A stretch of 64,000 bases of DNA, taken from assembly GCA_934255455.1 (NCBI GenBank), contig CAKQNS010000005.1, positions 1 to 64,000 of the forward strand. The letters run 5' to 3'. The first letter of the stretch is position 1. The number at the start of each line of letters is the position of its first letter. Positions 40,865 through 49,448 of the stretch are shown here, in pieces. The notes under the pieces are model-generated. The model ran no database searches, was not told the DNA's origin, and saw only the letters and a list, made by a program, of their open reading frames with translations. A program made the position numbers and the translations under genes. The stretch is from an uncultured Alphaproteobacteria bacterium. GTDB taxonomy: Bacteria > Pseudomonadota > Alphaproteobacteria > Rs-D84.

Positions 40865-40893
40865 ATTATGTACCTTTATATGCCAAAAGTCAA
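40865..40893 (-). promoter_or_regulatory. Promoter of the rpsP operon
   Basis: TTGACT-17 bp-CATAAT, about 135 bp upstream of the ATG. Confidence 0.75.
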
Positions 40894-40911
40894 ATATTTA
40901 TTGATTTGCCC

Positions 40912-40940
40912 TGGACAAACATTCGTATTTAGTATAGAAT
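40912..40940 (+). promoter_or_regulatory. Promoter of tRNA-Gly
   Basis: TGGACA-17 bp-TAGAAT, 20 bp before the mature tRNA. Confidence 0.6.
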
Positions 40941-40960
40941 CATCGGCGACAAAACAAATC

Positions 40961-41034
40961 GCGGGCGTAGTATAATGGTAGAACGAAAGCTTCCCAAGCT
41001 TTAGGCGAGGGTTCGATTCCCTTCGCCCGCACCA
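40961..41034 (+). tRNA. tRNA-Gly (TCC)
   Basis: A 74-nt tRNA: acceptor GCGGGCG/CGCCCGC, anticodon loop CTTCCCA (anticodon TCC), T-arm GAGGGTTCGATTCCCTT, encoded CCA. It decodes GGA and GGG. Confidence 0.95.
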
Positions 41035-41236
41035 AGAATCAAACCGACCTTGTGTCGGTTTTATTTTTGGCATGTGGTGACGGAATAGAACCCGACCCGA
41101 GGGTTCGAAAACAAGTAGATTTTGCAAGTGAAACGCCGCGAAATCGTCACGGTTTGCCCGCAGGCATTTTAATGCCGAGGGATTCCCTTCGCCCGCACCA
41201 AGAATCAAACCGACCTTGTGTCGGTTTCGCTTTTTT
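41035..41236 (+). repeat. tRNA-linked repeat downstream of tRNA-Gly, related to the tRNA-Arg repeats
   Basis: 47 bases spanning the tRNA-Gly 3' end and its terminator (41015-41061) recur exactly at 41181-41227, 166 bp away. Between them lies a core (41104-41166) with GTTCGAAAACAAGTAG, CGTCACGGTTTGCCCGCAGG and GGCATTTTAATGCC. Read in the tRNA direction it aligns with the tRNA-Arg repeat core (GTTCGACAACGAGTAG ... CGTCACGAGTGCCACGCAG). Same family, same orientation, different host tRNA. A second terminator copy closes the unit at 41207-41236. Confidence 0.85.
41041..41069 (+). terminator. Terminator of tRNA-Gly, first copy
   Basis: AAACCGAC-cttgt-GTCGGTTT followed by TATTTTT. Confidence 0.85.
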
Positions 41237-41247
41237 ACACATTCACA

Positions 41248-43059
41248 TTATGCGCCGGGCAGGCTTGGTATCAATGAAGTGGCCGTCTGACCGGTTGTGG
41301 TAATCAAACCGGTCGGCATCAAACCACTGGCAGATTCCAGATTGTTTACTGTCACATTGGCACTGTTGATTACTCGTTGGGTTGTGGTGACGATGCCTTT
41401 TTGTTTTTTATAATTTGAATACATGCTGGCCACGGTTTGCGGTTTTATTTTGCCTGCAAACACCGCCATAACATTTTTACCTTGTGTTTTTAAAGAACCT
41501 ATCAATCCTTTGCCCCCGGCCAGCCCAACGACCAATCCCGCGCCAACCAATATTTTGCCGTAAAAACTCTGTTTTTCAACCGCTGACCAATTGGCGTAGT
41601 TTGCGACATCCTGGCTGTCGGCGATGGCATGTTCAATTGCGCGTTGATAAATTTCGGCATCAACCGGAATCAAATTCATCAATCGTGCCAATTCTGAATC
41701 CAGCGCACTTAAAACCTGGCCCCCCATATCGTCGTAATATTGCACAGCCTCGGTCAAGAACCATCCCAAATTATCTTGGGCACATTGGGCGTTCTTGCAT
41801 TTTGCGCTTTCAGATAAAAATTCACGAATGTTTTGTGTTTTTTTGCTGGTTGCGTTCATATCCACAATGGTTCCGGCGGTCGTCAACGAAGTTCCAACCA
41901 CAACCAATATGATTGCACTTGCCGAACCGCCGGTCGCGACCGAAACCGCGGTCACCGCCATACCAACGCCAATCGTTGTGGCAACATCGGTCACCTTGTC
42001 CAATTTTTCGGCTGTGGCCGCACTGTTCAAAACGCAAGTATCCAATGTTGTGTCCCAACGCGTGCCACCGGTGATTTTTGAACTGATTGCGCTGCATTGT
42101 GTTTGTGTCAGCCCATGGCAATTTTTACCATCAAAAATGCCACCCTGGTCGGCGATGCATTGCAGACCGGCCGTGCCACCACTGGCGGTGATGTTTACCA
42201 TTTCATTTGCGTCATCGAACACGAAATCAATAGGCTGATTATTAGCATAGCATGTCAAAATATCGTCTTTCTTGAATGTATCGATATAATATGTTTGGAA
42301 CCCGGAATTACATTTGAACGAATTCATTGCCACCCCAGATTTTTCCATTTGTGCCGCGGTATACCGACGCAACAAGAATTGCAAATCGGCGCCACTTTGA
42401 ATTTGCAGATTTACAAATTTTTTATTATTGACCCCGAACGCAGTTTTTAATTCGTATGTTTCGGCGTTTTTCGCGCCAAACGAAACCTGGCACCCACGGA
42501 CACCGTTTGCAATATCAATAAATTTTGCGGAATATCCAAATTTAGCCAGCGAGTTGTTTATATTTGAACACACCCCCGATGTCGCAACATCGCAAGTATC
42601 GCTGCGCGCATCGGGCACCGAGCCACCGTGCATTTCACATATTGCGCGCCACACACTGTTGCGAATTTCACTGTCGAAACTTTCTTTGACATCGTCAAAT
42701 CGAAATTCATAGAAATATTTATTTTGTTTGTCGGTGCATTTAACATAATCGTCATTCCACGAACGGCGGTAATTTCCACTGCAAATCACATCGTGTTTGT
42801 TTTTGATGCGGGCGTATTCCTGGGCCAGGGCGGTTGCCTGCAACATTTGCACATTTGTTTTTGCAAATGCGTCACGAACACAATACCCACCATTATCGTT
42901 TTCACAGACCGCAACAAATTTTATGTTAGGTGTGCTTTTTGCTTGCTCGGCATATTGTGCCATGGCGTCATAATCATATTTTTCAACGGCGCCCGCCCCA
43001 TGCGCGCAACACAGCACCAAAATAACAAACGATAAAAATTTAATAAATTTTATCTGCAC
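41248..43059 (-). CDS. Exported protein with hydrophobic segments, unknown function
   Basis: 603 residues starting at GTG inside the last codons of the upstream gene (AAGGA nine bases before). N-terminal signal peptide (IKFIKFLSFVILVLCCAHGAGA), a ~330-residue Cys-containing region (CENDNGGYCVRDAF, CEMHGGSVPDARSDTC), then Gly/Ala/Val-rich hydrophobic stretches near 350-390 (VGMAVTAVSVATGGSASAI) and 530-555 (ILVGAGLVVGLAGG). The overall plan (signal, Cys domain, membrane-active segments) suggests a cell-surface protein. The family is not recognised; it is co-transcribed with the preceding gene. Confidence 0.7.
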   Translation of the reverse strand: MQIKFIKFLSFVILVLCCAHGAGAVEKYDYDAMAQYAEQAKSTPNIKFVAVCENDNGGYCVRDAFAKTNVQMLQATALAQEYARIKNKHDVICSGNYRRSWNDDYVKCTDKQNKYFYEFRFDDVKESFDSEIRNSVWRAICEMHGGSVPDARSDTCDVATSGVCSNINNSLAKFGYSAKFIDIANGVRGCQVSFGAKNAETYELKTAFGVNNKKFVNLQIQSGADLQFLLRRYTAAQMEKSGVAMNSFKCNSGFQTYYIDTFKKDDILTCYANNQPIDFVFDDANEMVNITASGGTAGLQCIADQGGIFDGKNCHGLTQTQCSAISSKITGGTRWDTTLDTCVLNSAATAEKLDKVTDVATTIGVGMAVTAVSVATGGSASAIILVVVGTSLTTAGTIVDMNATSKKTQNIREFLSESAKCKNAQCAQDNLGWFLTEAVQYYDDMGGQVLSALDSELARLMNLIPVDAEIYQRAIEHAIADSQDVANYANWSAVEKQSFYGKILVGAGLVVGLAGGKGLIGSLKTQGKNVMAVFAGKIKPQTVASMYSNYKKQKGIVTTTQRVINSANVTVNNLESASGLMPTGLITTTGQTATSLIPSLPGA

Positions 43060-44138
43060 AGTGCCGAATCCTTGATTTTTATAATATCCGTATCCGATTG
43101 CAATGTTTCCGCCGCATCGGCCGCCGTGACATACTCTTTCAATGTTGCGTCCGACGCCCAATTTGGATTTTCAGATTTTATTTTTTGTGCCAGTTCGCGA
43201 TTCTTGGCAATATCGGCATTGCATTCATCAATAACGCGTTGAATCATATCGGTTGTATCAGATTCAATTTGATTGCGTTGTGCCAATAAATCGTCGACTT
43301 TATTTTTATTTTTTGAATTTATGGCCAAATCGGCGGCAATGGTTGTCACGGCACCAACACCCGCGGTTATCGCGCCAGTCTTTAATTTTTTCGCCGTTTC
43401 GGATTTTTGTTCCGCAATTTGTTTTGCGTCGTCACTGGTTTCGTCACTTAACGCGCGCGCCAACGATGCATACGCACCGCCAGTTTTACCAGTTTCCGCA
43501 TTGTCATATACCCCGGTTTCCGCCGCATCTATTATCGTTTCTGATTCTATCCCCGGGGCCAGCCCCAATGATTCCTTGCGAACCTTTAAATCCGCCGCCA
43601 GTGTTTTATATTCGTTGACCAGTGTAAATAAATCATTCCCGCCGGGTAATTCAACATCGGTTTGGCCACCGGTAATGTTCATACCCGTGCCATAATCGCA
43701 TTTGAATGTTGCCAGGTATGTGGCTATATCGCGTTGTGCGGCATCATCTGCATTTTGTTCGGCTAATGCCGATGCGGCCATTTGTGTGCCGATGCCGACC
43801 GAACCAATACCAGCCGCACCCAATAATTTGTTTGCGGTGGATTGTTCCTTGTCACGCATCGCCTGTGCATTGTCGCGCAGTGCCTGGGTGTTTTCATCGG
43901 ATGCGGTTGCCAATTGTTCCACACGGGAAAATATTTCCATGCGTTCAGTGTTATCGTCATCCTCGCCCCATCCGGCCTGTTTCAAAATTTCGTATAATTT
44001 TGCAACACGACTGTTTGACTGTGTGGTGGCTTCGGTATCAGATTGGGATAATTTGGCCGCAGTGTCATCAGCCCACGCAAACGAGATTGCTTGCGCACAA
44101 AAAACAGCAATCATCAAAATATATTTTAATGAACGCAT
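43050..44138 (-). CDS. Exported coiled-coil/glycine-hinge protein, unknown function
   Basis: 362 residues with a signal peptide (RSLKYILMIAVFCAQAISFAWA). Mostly helical, acidic, Ala-rich, with two Gly/Ala hydrophobic hinges (LLGAAGIGSVGIGTQMAASA near 110-130, and KKLKTGAITAGVGAVTTIAA near 255-275). Only three or four Cys. It overlaps the next gene by ten bases, so the two are expressed together. The ATG at MRSLKY is preceded by GAGAGA; an ATG ten codons earlier is possible but would spoil the signal peptide. Confidence 0.65.
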   Translation of the reverse strand: MRSLKYILMIAVFCAQAISFAWADDTAAKLSQSDTEATTQSNSRVAKLYEILKQAGWGEDDDNTERMEIFSRVEQLATASDENTQALRDNAQAMRDKEQSTANKLLGAAGIGSVGIGTQMAASALAEQNADDAAQRDIATYLATFKCDYGTGMNITGGQTDVELPGGNDLFTLVNEYKTLAADLKVRKESLGLAPGIESETIIDAAETGVYDNAETGKTGGAYASLARALSDETSDDAKQIAEQKSETAKKLKTGAITAGVGAVTTIAADLAINSKNKNKVDDLLAQRNQIESDTTDMIQRVIDECNADIAKNRELAQKIKSENPNWASDATLKEYVTAADAAETLQSDTDIIKIKDSALCR

Positions 44139-44175
44139 TCTCTCGGCATATAACCCTTTATATGCCATATAATAT

Positions 44176-44204
44176 CAAAAAAGCCTTGTTATGCACAAGG
44201 CTAT
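44176..44204 (-). terminator. Terminator of the LysM protein gene
   Basis: AGCCTTGTGCATAACAAGGCT followed by TTTTTT on the minus strand. Confidence 0.85.
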
Positions 44205-44223
44205 TTTTTGTCATGGCGCAGAT

Positions 44224-45360
44224 TTATTTTCCGCCGACTGGAATTTGCAATAACTGCTTTGGAAATATCAGATTTGGATTTTCTATATTGTTGCGTTCGG
44301 CAATAATGCTGAACAATATTCCGCGGCGCAGGAAATTGCGTGCAATTACCCACAAACAATCGCCACGGCGCACGGTATAAAATGTGTCGTCGTCGCCGGT
44401 CATTTCGGGCATAACAAATGTATGGCCAATTTGTGCAATGGTGCGGCCATCGCCATCGTGCAGGCGTATGGTCAAAGTGTATTCATCGCCCGGATTTAAT
44501 TTGCCAACATCGGCGCCCAGCCCAAAATGTTTGTGATCTGATACGCGTGCAAAGCCCAAATATTTATTGTCCAGTGCCAATGATACGCGCAACCGCGGCA
44601 GTGCATCACCGGTCACAACAATACGTCCAGTATCCAAATAGTCTATTTTTGACACGGTCAAATCGCCATCGGCCAATTGTGATGGTGCCTGCAACAGTGT
44701 GCTGCCATCGCGAGTCATCAATAATGACACAGAATTTTTATACCCATTTGGCGAAACATATACAAATACATTTTCGTCTGATTTTACCGCCGGTTCCGAG
44801 CCCAACAGTGAAATCGTATAATTCCCCGCCGCCAACGCGTGCGATGGTGAATAAACAAATTCGCCATTTGAATCCGTGCGTTCGGTCGCAACCATTTTGC
44901 CATTCATAATAATAGACAGATTTTGGTGCGCCAACCAGCGACCTGCTATAATAATATTGCCCGCGGGTTCAATGCGGACAATATCAAATGTTGGAATTTC
45001 GACCTGGGCAACCGGTTGAACAACGGGCTCGGGTACGGTTGGAACAACAACGACCGTGCGTGGTGTGGTTGTGTGAATAAACGCCGCCCAAATTGCCACG
45101 AATATTACAAACAATGCACACAATATTGGGAACCAATAAGCACGCAGGCCAGTGCGTGCCTGGCGGGAAATGTTTGTGGTGGTGGAAACCGATTTTTCCG
45201 ACGGGCGGGCAAATATATTTAATGTTTTCAGAAACCGTCTGGCAAAAGCACGGCGATTTTCCATCCAAGAATTCTGGCTGGCAATTGCATCGTCTATCAA
45301 ATCATCGGTGGAACGTTTGGTTTTTCCCATATTTGCGGATTTTTGTGTCTGTTTTGCCAT
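44224..45360 (-). CDS. Membrane-anchored LysM-domain protein
   Basis: 378 residues: a ~75-residue cytoplasmic N-terminus, one transmembrane helix (AYWFPILCALFVIFVAIWAAF, near 75-95), a Pro/Val-rich linker, Ig-like beta domains (IIIAGRWLAHQNLSIIMNGK and a second near 240-300) and a C-terminal LysM (FYTVRRGDCLWVIARNFLR ... NLIFPKQLLQIP). LysM binds peptidoglycan; this layout of anchor, Ig-like domain and LysM is known in alphaproteobacterial cell-wall-associated proteins. CAGGAG precedes the ATG. It may tether the inner membrane to the wall. Confidence 0.85.
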   Translation of the reverse strand: MAKQTQKSANMGKTKRSTDDLIDDAIASQNSWMENRRAFARRFLKTLNIFARPSEKSVSTTTNISRQARTGLRAYWFPILCALFVIFVAIWAAFIHTTTPRTVVVVPTVPEPVVQPVAQVEIPTFDIVRIEPAGNIIIAGRWLAHQNLSIIMNGKMVATERTDSNGEFVYSPSHALAAGNYTISLLGSEPAVKSDENVFVYVSPNGYKNSVSLLMTRDGSTLLQAPSQLADGDLTVSKIDYLDTGRIVVTGDALPRLRVSLALDNKYLGFARVSDHKHFGLGADVGKLNPGDEYTLTIRLHDGDGRTIAQIGHTFVMPEMTGDDDTFYTVRRGDCLWVIARNFLRRGILFSIIAERNNIENPNLIFPKQLLQIPVGGK

Positions 45361-45472
45361 AATTGAACTCCTGCGGATAATATTCTGTCAAACTTTGGAC
45401 AAATTATTGCAAATAATCTTTCTTTGTCAACTTAAATGTGATATAATTTGCCCAAATCGAGCAGGGGGGAAT

Positions 45473-46552
45473 ATGAAAAAAATAGGTATTATGACGACCG
45501 GTGGTGATTGTTCCGGTTTGAATACGGTAATTCAACGCATTGTCCGTGGTGCAACATTACGCGGATGGCAGGTTGTTGGGATTTTGGACGGTACTGATGG
45601 TCTGTGCACCACACCCCCGCGCGTGATAAAAATGGATACGGATACTTTGCCAATTGAAAATGCGCGCCTGTCGGGCAGTTTTCTGCACAACGGTCACGCC
45701 GGTGCAATGAATTTTGAAACCGCGGCCACAGATGGCGACTTGGCGAAATTTAATCGGAAATTGCGCAAATCATTGCAGGAATTGGAACTGGATGCATTGA
45801 TATTGATTGGTGGTAATGGCAGTTTGTCGTTGGCGTGGTGCAATCGTGAGATATATGCTGATTTACAATTGATATGTATTCCAAAAACGATTGATATGGA
45901 CATTCCAATGACCGACCGAACAATTGGATTTGATACCGCGGTGGCGCAATTGACATCGTTTTGTGACCAATTGATGTTGACCGCGCGCAGTCATCATCGT
46001 TGGTTCGTTGTGCAATCTATGGGGCGCGATTGTGGCGCACTGGCATTGAATGCGGGGATTGCCTGTGGGGCCGATGTCATATTGATTCCAGAAATAAAAT
46101 TTGATTTGGATGCGGTTGTCGCGCACATTAAAAACGCCGCCACCGATTATGGCATTATTTTGGTTGCCGAAGGCGTGCACCTGCGCGGTCATTCGGGGCG
46201 GCCGGCGGATATTATATCGCGTAAATTAAACGCCGCGGGCATTGTGAACCGCACCGCATTCCCCGAACATACACAACGCACGGGTGACACCACCGCCACA
46301 GACCGCATTTTGGGTGTGCGTATGGCCGATGTTGCATTGCACGCGATTGAAAACGGTGAAACATACGTTATGACCGCAATAAACGGTGGCGATGTCACCA
46401 CAATCAGCCTGGCCGATTTCTTTGATGCCGGTGACATATCCGACGACCCAAAGATTCCAGGGTTAAAGACATCAGACGCATTTGTTTCGCCCGATGACCC
46501 GTTGTTGGATGTTGCCCACCACATGGGAATCTATATTGGCGAAGTAAAATAA
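45473..46552 (+). CDS. pfkA: 6-phosphofructokinase
   Basis: 359 residues. TTGGDCSGLNTVIQ binds the nucleotide, PKTIDMDIPMTDRTIGFDTA carries the catalytic Asp141, and QSMGRDCGALALNAGI and PEHTQRTG bind sugar phosphate. The phosphate-donor motif reads GGNGS (residues 113-117) where ATP enzymes have GGDGS and PPi enzymes GGDDS. The Mg-binding Asp103 of E. coli is Asn115 here. Gly at the next position suggests ATP use; Lys138 is typical of the group that includes PPi enzymes. GCAGGGGGG provides the ribosome binding site. Catalyses the committed step of glycolysis. Confidence 0.9.
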   Translation: MKKIGIMTTGGDCSGLNTVIQRIVRGATLRGWQVVGILDGTDGLCTTPPRVIKMDTDTLPIENARLSGSFLHNGHAGAMNFETAATDGDLAKFNRKLRKSLQELELDALILIGGNGSLSLAWCNREIYADLQLICIPKTIDMDIPMTDRTIGFDTAVAQLTSFCDQLMLTARSHHRWFVVQSMGRDCGALALNAGIACGADVILIPEIKFDLDAVVAHIKNAATDYGIILVAEGVHLRGHSGRPADIISRKLNAAGIVNRTAFPEHTQRTGDTTATDRILGVRMADVALHAIENGETYVMTAINGGDVTTISLADFFDAGDISDDPKIPGLKTSDAFVSPDDPLLDVAHHMGIYIGEVK

Positions 46553-46577
46553 AAAACGGGGTTTCCCCGTTTTTATT
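46551..46577 (+). terminator. pfkA terminator
   Basis: AAAAACGGGG-tt-CCCCGTTTTT followed by ATTTT; works for the + strand. Confidence 0.8.
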
Positions 46578-46660
46578 TTAGTGAGCAAGTGATAAAGTGA
46601 TAGAGTGATATAGTTTGTTTGTGCATATATTTGAACTTTGCACTTTGAACTCTGAACTTT
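46578..46660. repeat. Short degenerate direct repeats between pfkA and dnaK
   Basis: Tandem variants of AAGTGATAAAGTGATAGAGTGATATAG, then variants of TTTGAACTTTGCACTTTGAACTCTGAAC. The first type also occurs at 25.8 kb. No gene. Confidence 0.5.
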
Positions 46661-46689
46661 GAAAAAACGGGGCATTTGCCCCGTTTTTT
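46661..46689 (-). terminator. dnaK terminator
   Basis: AAAAAACGGGGCAAATGCCCCGTTTTTT; near-symmetric, so it may act in both directions. Confidence 0.85.
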
Positions 46690-48580
46690 ATTTCTTTTCA
46701 GAAAAGTCTGCGTCACGCGTACCATCTTCGTTTGGCTTGTTGTCGCCAGATTCAGATTTTTGCGCTTCTTGGGCGGCCTTGTAAACCGCTTCGCCCAACT
46801 TCATTGATTTTTCCATCAATGCATCGGTCTTTTCTTTCAGCGATTCCGCGGTCGCGTCCGATTTTGCCAATTCGTCCGACAATGCTTGTTTTGCATCTTC
46901 GATGGCTTTCTTTTCGTCGGCACTGATTTTATCACCGTGTTCTTTCAGTGATTTTTCAATGCTGAACACCGCGGCTTCGGCGTTATTTTTTGCCTCGGCC
47001 AGGGCGCGTTTCTGTTTGTCAGATTCTGCATTTGCCGCCGCTTCGTCAACCATTTTCTGGATGTCTTCTTCGGACAGACCACCATCAGATTTAATTGAAA
47101 TGGTCTGTTCTTTGCCGGTGCCTTTATCCTTGGCCGACACATGAACGATACCGTTGGCGTCAATATCAAATGATACCTCGATTTGCGGCATGCCACGCGG
47201 CGCCGGGGCGATACCTTCCAAATTAAATTGTCCCAGCAATTTGTTATCAGCGGCCATATCGCGTTCACCCTGGAACACGCGGATTGTCACGGCCGACTGG
47301 TTGTCTTCGGCGGTACTGAACACCTGGGATTTCTTGGTCGGAATTGTTGTGTTGCGGTCAATCAAACGCGTGAACACTCCACCCAATGTTTCAATACCCA
47401 ACGACAGTGGTGTCACATCCAACAACAAAACATCTTTGACATCGCCTTTCAGAACGCCACCCTGAATCGCCGCACCCAATGCAACGACTTCGTCCGGGTT
47501 TACGCCCTTGTGCGGTTCGCGGCCAAAGAATTCTTTGACTGTTTCAACAACCTTGGGCATACGGGTTTGACCGCCAACCAAGATAACTTCGTTGATTTGC
47601 GATTTTTCCAATCCGGCATCCTTTAATGCCTTTTTGCATGGTTCAATTGTTTTTTGAATCAGGTCGTCAACCAACGATTCCAATTTTGCACGTGTCAATG
47701 TTGTGTTAAAGTGCTTTGGCCCCGTCGCATCCGCCGTCAGATACGGCAAGTTGATGTCCGCCTGCATTTTCGACGACAATTCAATCTTGGCCTTTTCGGC
47801 GGCTTCTTTTAACCGCTGCAGCGCCAATTTATCGCCCGACAGGTCAATGCCAGATTGTGCCTTGAATTCATCAATCAAATACTTCAATACGCGCGCATCA
47901 AAATCGGAACCACCCAATGCGGTATCACCGTTTGTGGATTTAACCTCGAACACACCATCGACAATTTCCAGGATGGAAATATCAAATGTACCACCGCCCA
48001 AATCGTATACGGCAATTGTGCCATTTTTGTCTTTTTCCAAACCGTATGCCAATGCGGCCGCGGTCGGTTCGTTTACAATACGCAACACATTCAGACCCGC
48101 GATACGTCCCGCGTCCTTGGTTGCCTGACGTTGTGAATCGTTAAAGTATGCCGGCACGGTAATAACCGCATCTGATACGGTTTCGCCCAAGTATGCCTCG
48201 GCATCTTTCTTCAATTTTGCCAAAATCATGGCCGAAATTTGGGACGGAGCATATTTTTTGCCATCAATTTCAACCCAAGCGTCGCCATTGTCACCACGAA
48301 CAATTTTATATGGCACGCGCGCGGCAATTTCTTTGACCGCCGGGCTGTCAAAACGCAAGCCCATCAAACGTTTGATTTCATAAATTGTATTTTCTGGATT
48401 GGTAATAGCCTGGTTTTTCGCCGTGATGCCGACCAATTGTTCGCCGCCCGATGTGATTGCAACAACCGATGGGGTTGTGCGTCCGCCCTCGGAATTTTCA
48501 ATAATTTTTGGGTCATTACCGTCCATGAATGCCATGGCGGAATTTGTTGTTCCCAAATCGATACCTAAAACTTTTGCCAT
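46688..48580 (-). CDS. dnaK: Chaperone DnaK (Hsp70)
   Basis: 630 residues. Nucleotide-binding domain with GIDLGTTNSAMAFMDG, VITVPAYFNDSQRQATKDAG, VYDLGGGTFDIS and ILVGGQTRMPKV; linker DVLLLDVTPLSLGIET; substrate-binding domain; and an acidic C-terminal tail. GGAGTG precedes the ATG at MAKVLG. dnaJ, usually the next gene, is not downstream: a terminator and convergent pfkA follow. A sigma-32-like promoter lies upstream. Confidence 0.98.
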   Translation of the reverse strand: MAKVLGIDLGTTNSAMAFMDGNDPKIIENSEGGRTTPSVVAITSGGEQLVGITAKNQAITNPENTIYEIKRLMGLRFDSPAVKEIAARVPYKIVRGDNGDAWVEIDGKKYAPSQISAMILAKLKKDAEAYLGETVSDAVITVPAYFNDSQRQATKDAGRIAGLNVLRIVNEPTAAALAYGLEKDKNGTIAVYDLGGGTFDISILEIVDGVFEVKSTNGDTALGGSDFDARVLKYLIDEFKAQSGIDLSGDKLALQRLKEAAEKAKIELSSKMQADINLPYLTADATGPKHFNTTLTRAKLESLVDDLIQKTIEPCKKALKDAGLEKSQINEVILVGGQTRMPKVVETVKEFFGREPHKGVNPDEVVALGAAIQGGVLKGDVKDVLLLDVTPLSLGIETLGGVFTRLIDRNTTIPTKKSQVFSTAEDNQSAVTIRVFQGERDMAADNKLLGQFNLEGIAPAPRGMPQIEVSFDIDANGIVHVSAKDKGTGKEQTISIKSDGGLSEEDIQKMVDEAAANAESDKQKRALAEAKNNAEAAVFSIEKSLKEHGDKISADEKKAIEDAKQALSDELAKSDATAESLKEKTDALMEKSMKLGEAVYKAAQEAQKSESGDNKPNEDGTRDADFSEKK

Positions 48581-48610
48581 TTTTTTCACTCCTTGAATTT
48601 TCTTATGCCC

Positions 48611-48641
48611 ATCATATAGTGACATGAATTCGCATTTCAAG
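48611..48641 (-). promoter_or_regulatory. Sigma-32-like promoter of dnaK
   Basis: CTTG-17 bases-ACTATATGAT, agreeing with the alphaproteobacterial RpoH consensus at all but two of the -10 positions. Confidence 0.5.
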
Positions 48642-48661
48642 ACCACAGGAAAAAAATAATA

Positions 48662-48690
48662 CAAAAAAAGCCGCCCAAATTTGGGCGGCC
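48662..48690 (-). terminator. rplY terminator
   Basis: GCCGCCCAAATTTGGGCGGC followed by seven T residues on the minus strand. Confidence 0.85.
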
Positions 48691-48708
48691 ATATTCGAAA
48701 TAAAATTA

Positions 48709-49350
48709 TTATTTCTTGGCTGGTGTCGCAGCGGCGGCAGCAGGTGCCGCAGTTGCGGCGGCCGCGGCCTTTGGCGCATCGGCTTCATCTGGCATTTTAC
48801 CACCGATTGTGGCGAACGCCAATTCCGCCTGGTGCAGACCCAATTCAACACCGTCTGGCAAAACCAAATCTGTTCCGTGAACCACATCACCAATTGTGAC
48901 ATTGGTCAAATCGATAACGATTTTTTCAGGAATCGAATGAATTGAACCGCGCAATGCAACCTTACGCACTGCAAAGTTCAAAACACCACCCAATTTTAAA
49001 CCCTTGGATGTTTCAGCGTTAATAACCTCGACCGGAACAACAACATTTACAGGTTTGTTTACATCAATGCGTTTGAAATCAACATGGATAACCGCATCCG
49101 ATACTGGATGATATTGAATATCCATCAACATGGCGTCTTCTTTGCCGTTTGCTGTATCGATTTCGAACAATTTTGTCCGCAAACCCGGCTTTTTAATCAG
49201 TAATTCAAAACCATTACCGTCCAGTTCAATTGCAACTGGGGCTTTCTTTTCGCCATAAATAACAGCGGGGATTTTTTTGTTTTTGCGGATGCTGCGTGCG
49301 GCCCCCTTGCCAGCAACGTTGCGAATCTCTGCGTTTAATTTAATTGCCAT
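48709..49350 (-). CDS. rplY: Ribosomal protein bL25, long CTC form
   Basis: 213 residues. The N-terminal half binds 5S rRNA (KLNAEIRNVAGKGAARSIRK, then IPAVIYGEKKAPVAIEL), and the C-terminal half has the CTC beta domain (GVLNFAVRKVALRGSIHSIP, VELGLHQAELAFATI), ending in an Ala-rich tail. The long form is the usual alphaproteobacterial type. AAAGGAT precedes the ATG. It follows rsmD on the same strand. Confidence 0.95.
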   Translation of the reverse strand: MAIKLNAEIRNVAGKGAARSIRKNKKIPAVIYGEKKAPVAIELDGNGFELLIKKPGLRTKLFEIDTANGKEDAMLMDIQYHPVSDAVIHVDFKRIDVNKPVNVVVPVEVINAETSKGLKLGGVLNFAVRKVALRGSIHSIPEKIVIDLTNVTIGDVVHGTDLVLPDGVELGLHQAELAFATIGGKMPDEADAPKAAAAATAAPAAAAATPAKK

Positions 49351-49448
49351 TTTTTATCCTTTTAATAGCGTTTGTTTAACTGTGCGCGACCTCCAAGGGT
49401 GCCGTGCGGGGCATATTATTTATCAAAATGTTCGAAAAATCAAGGTTT

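Noticed and set aside
41015..41236. Attachment sites (attL/attR) of an integrated element
   Set aside because: Duplicated tRNA ends look like att sites, but only ~120 bp lie between them, with no integrase or cargo; the shared core with the tRNA-Arg array fits a repeat family better.
41052..41303. 83-codon reading frame over the tRNA-Gly repeat
   Set aside because: It covers the duplicated tRNA end and terminator and runs into the opposite gene; no coding signals.
45152..45472. N-terminal extension of phosphofructokinase
   Set aside because: It is antisense to the LysM gene and its promoter region; the family start and GCAGGGGGG site are at 45473.
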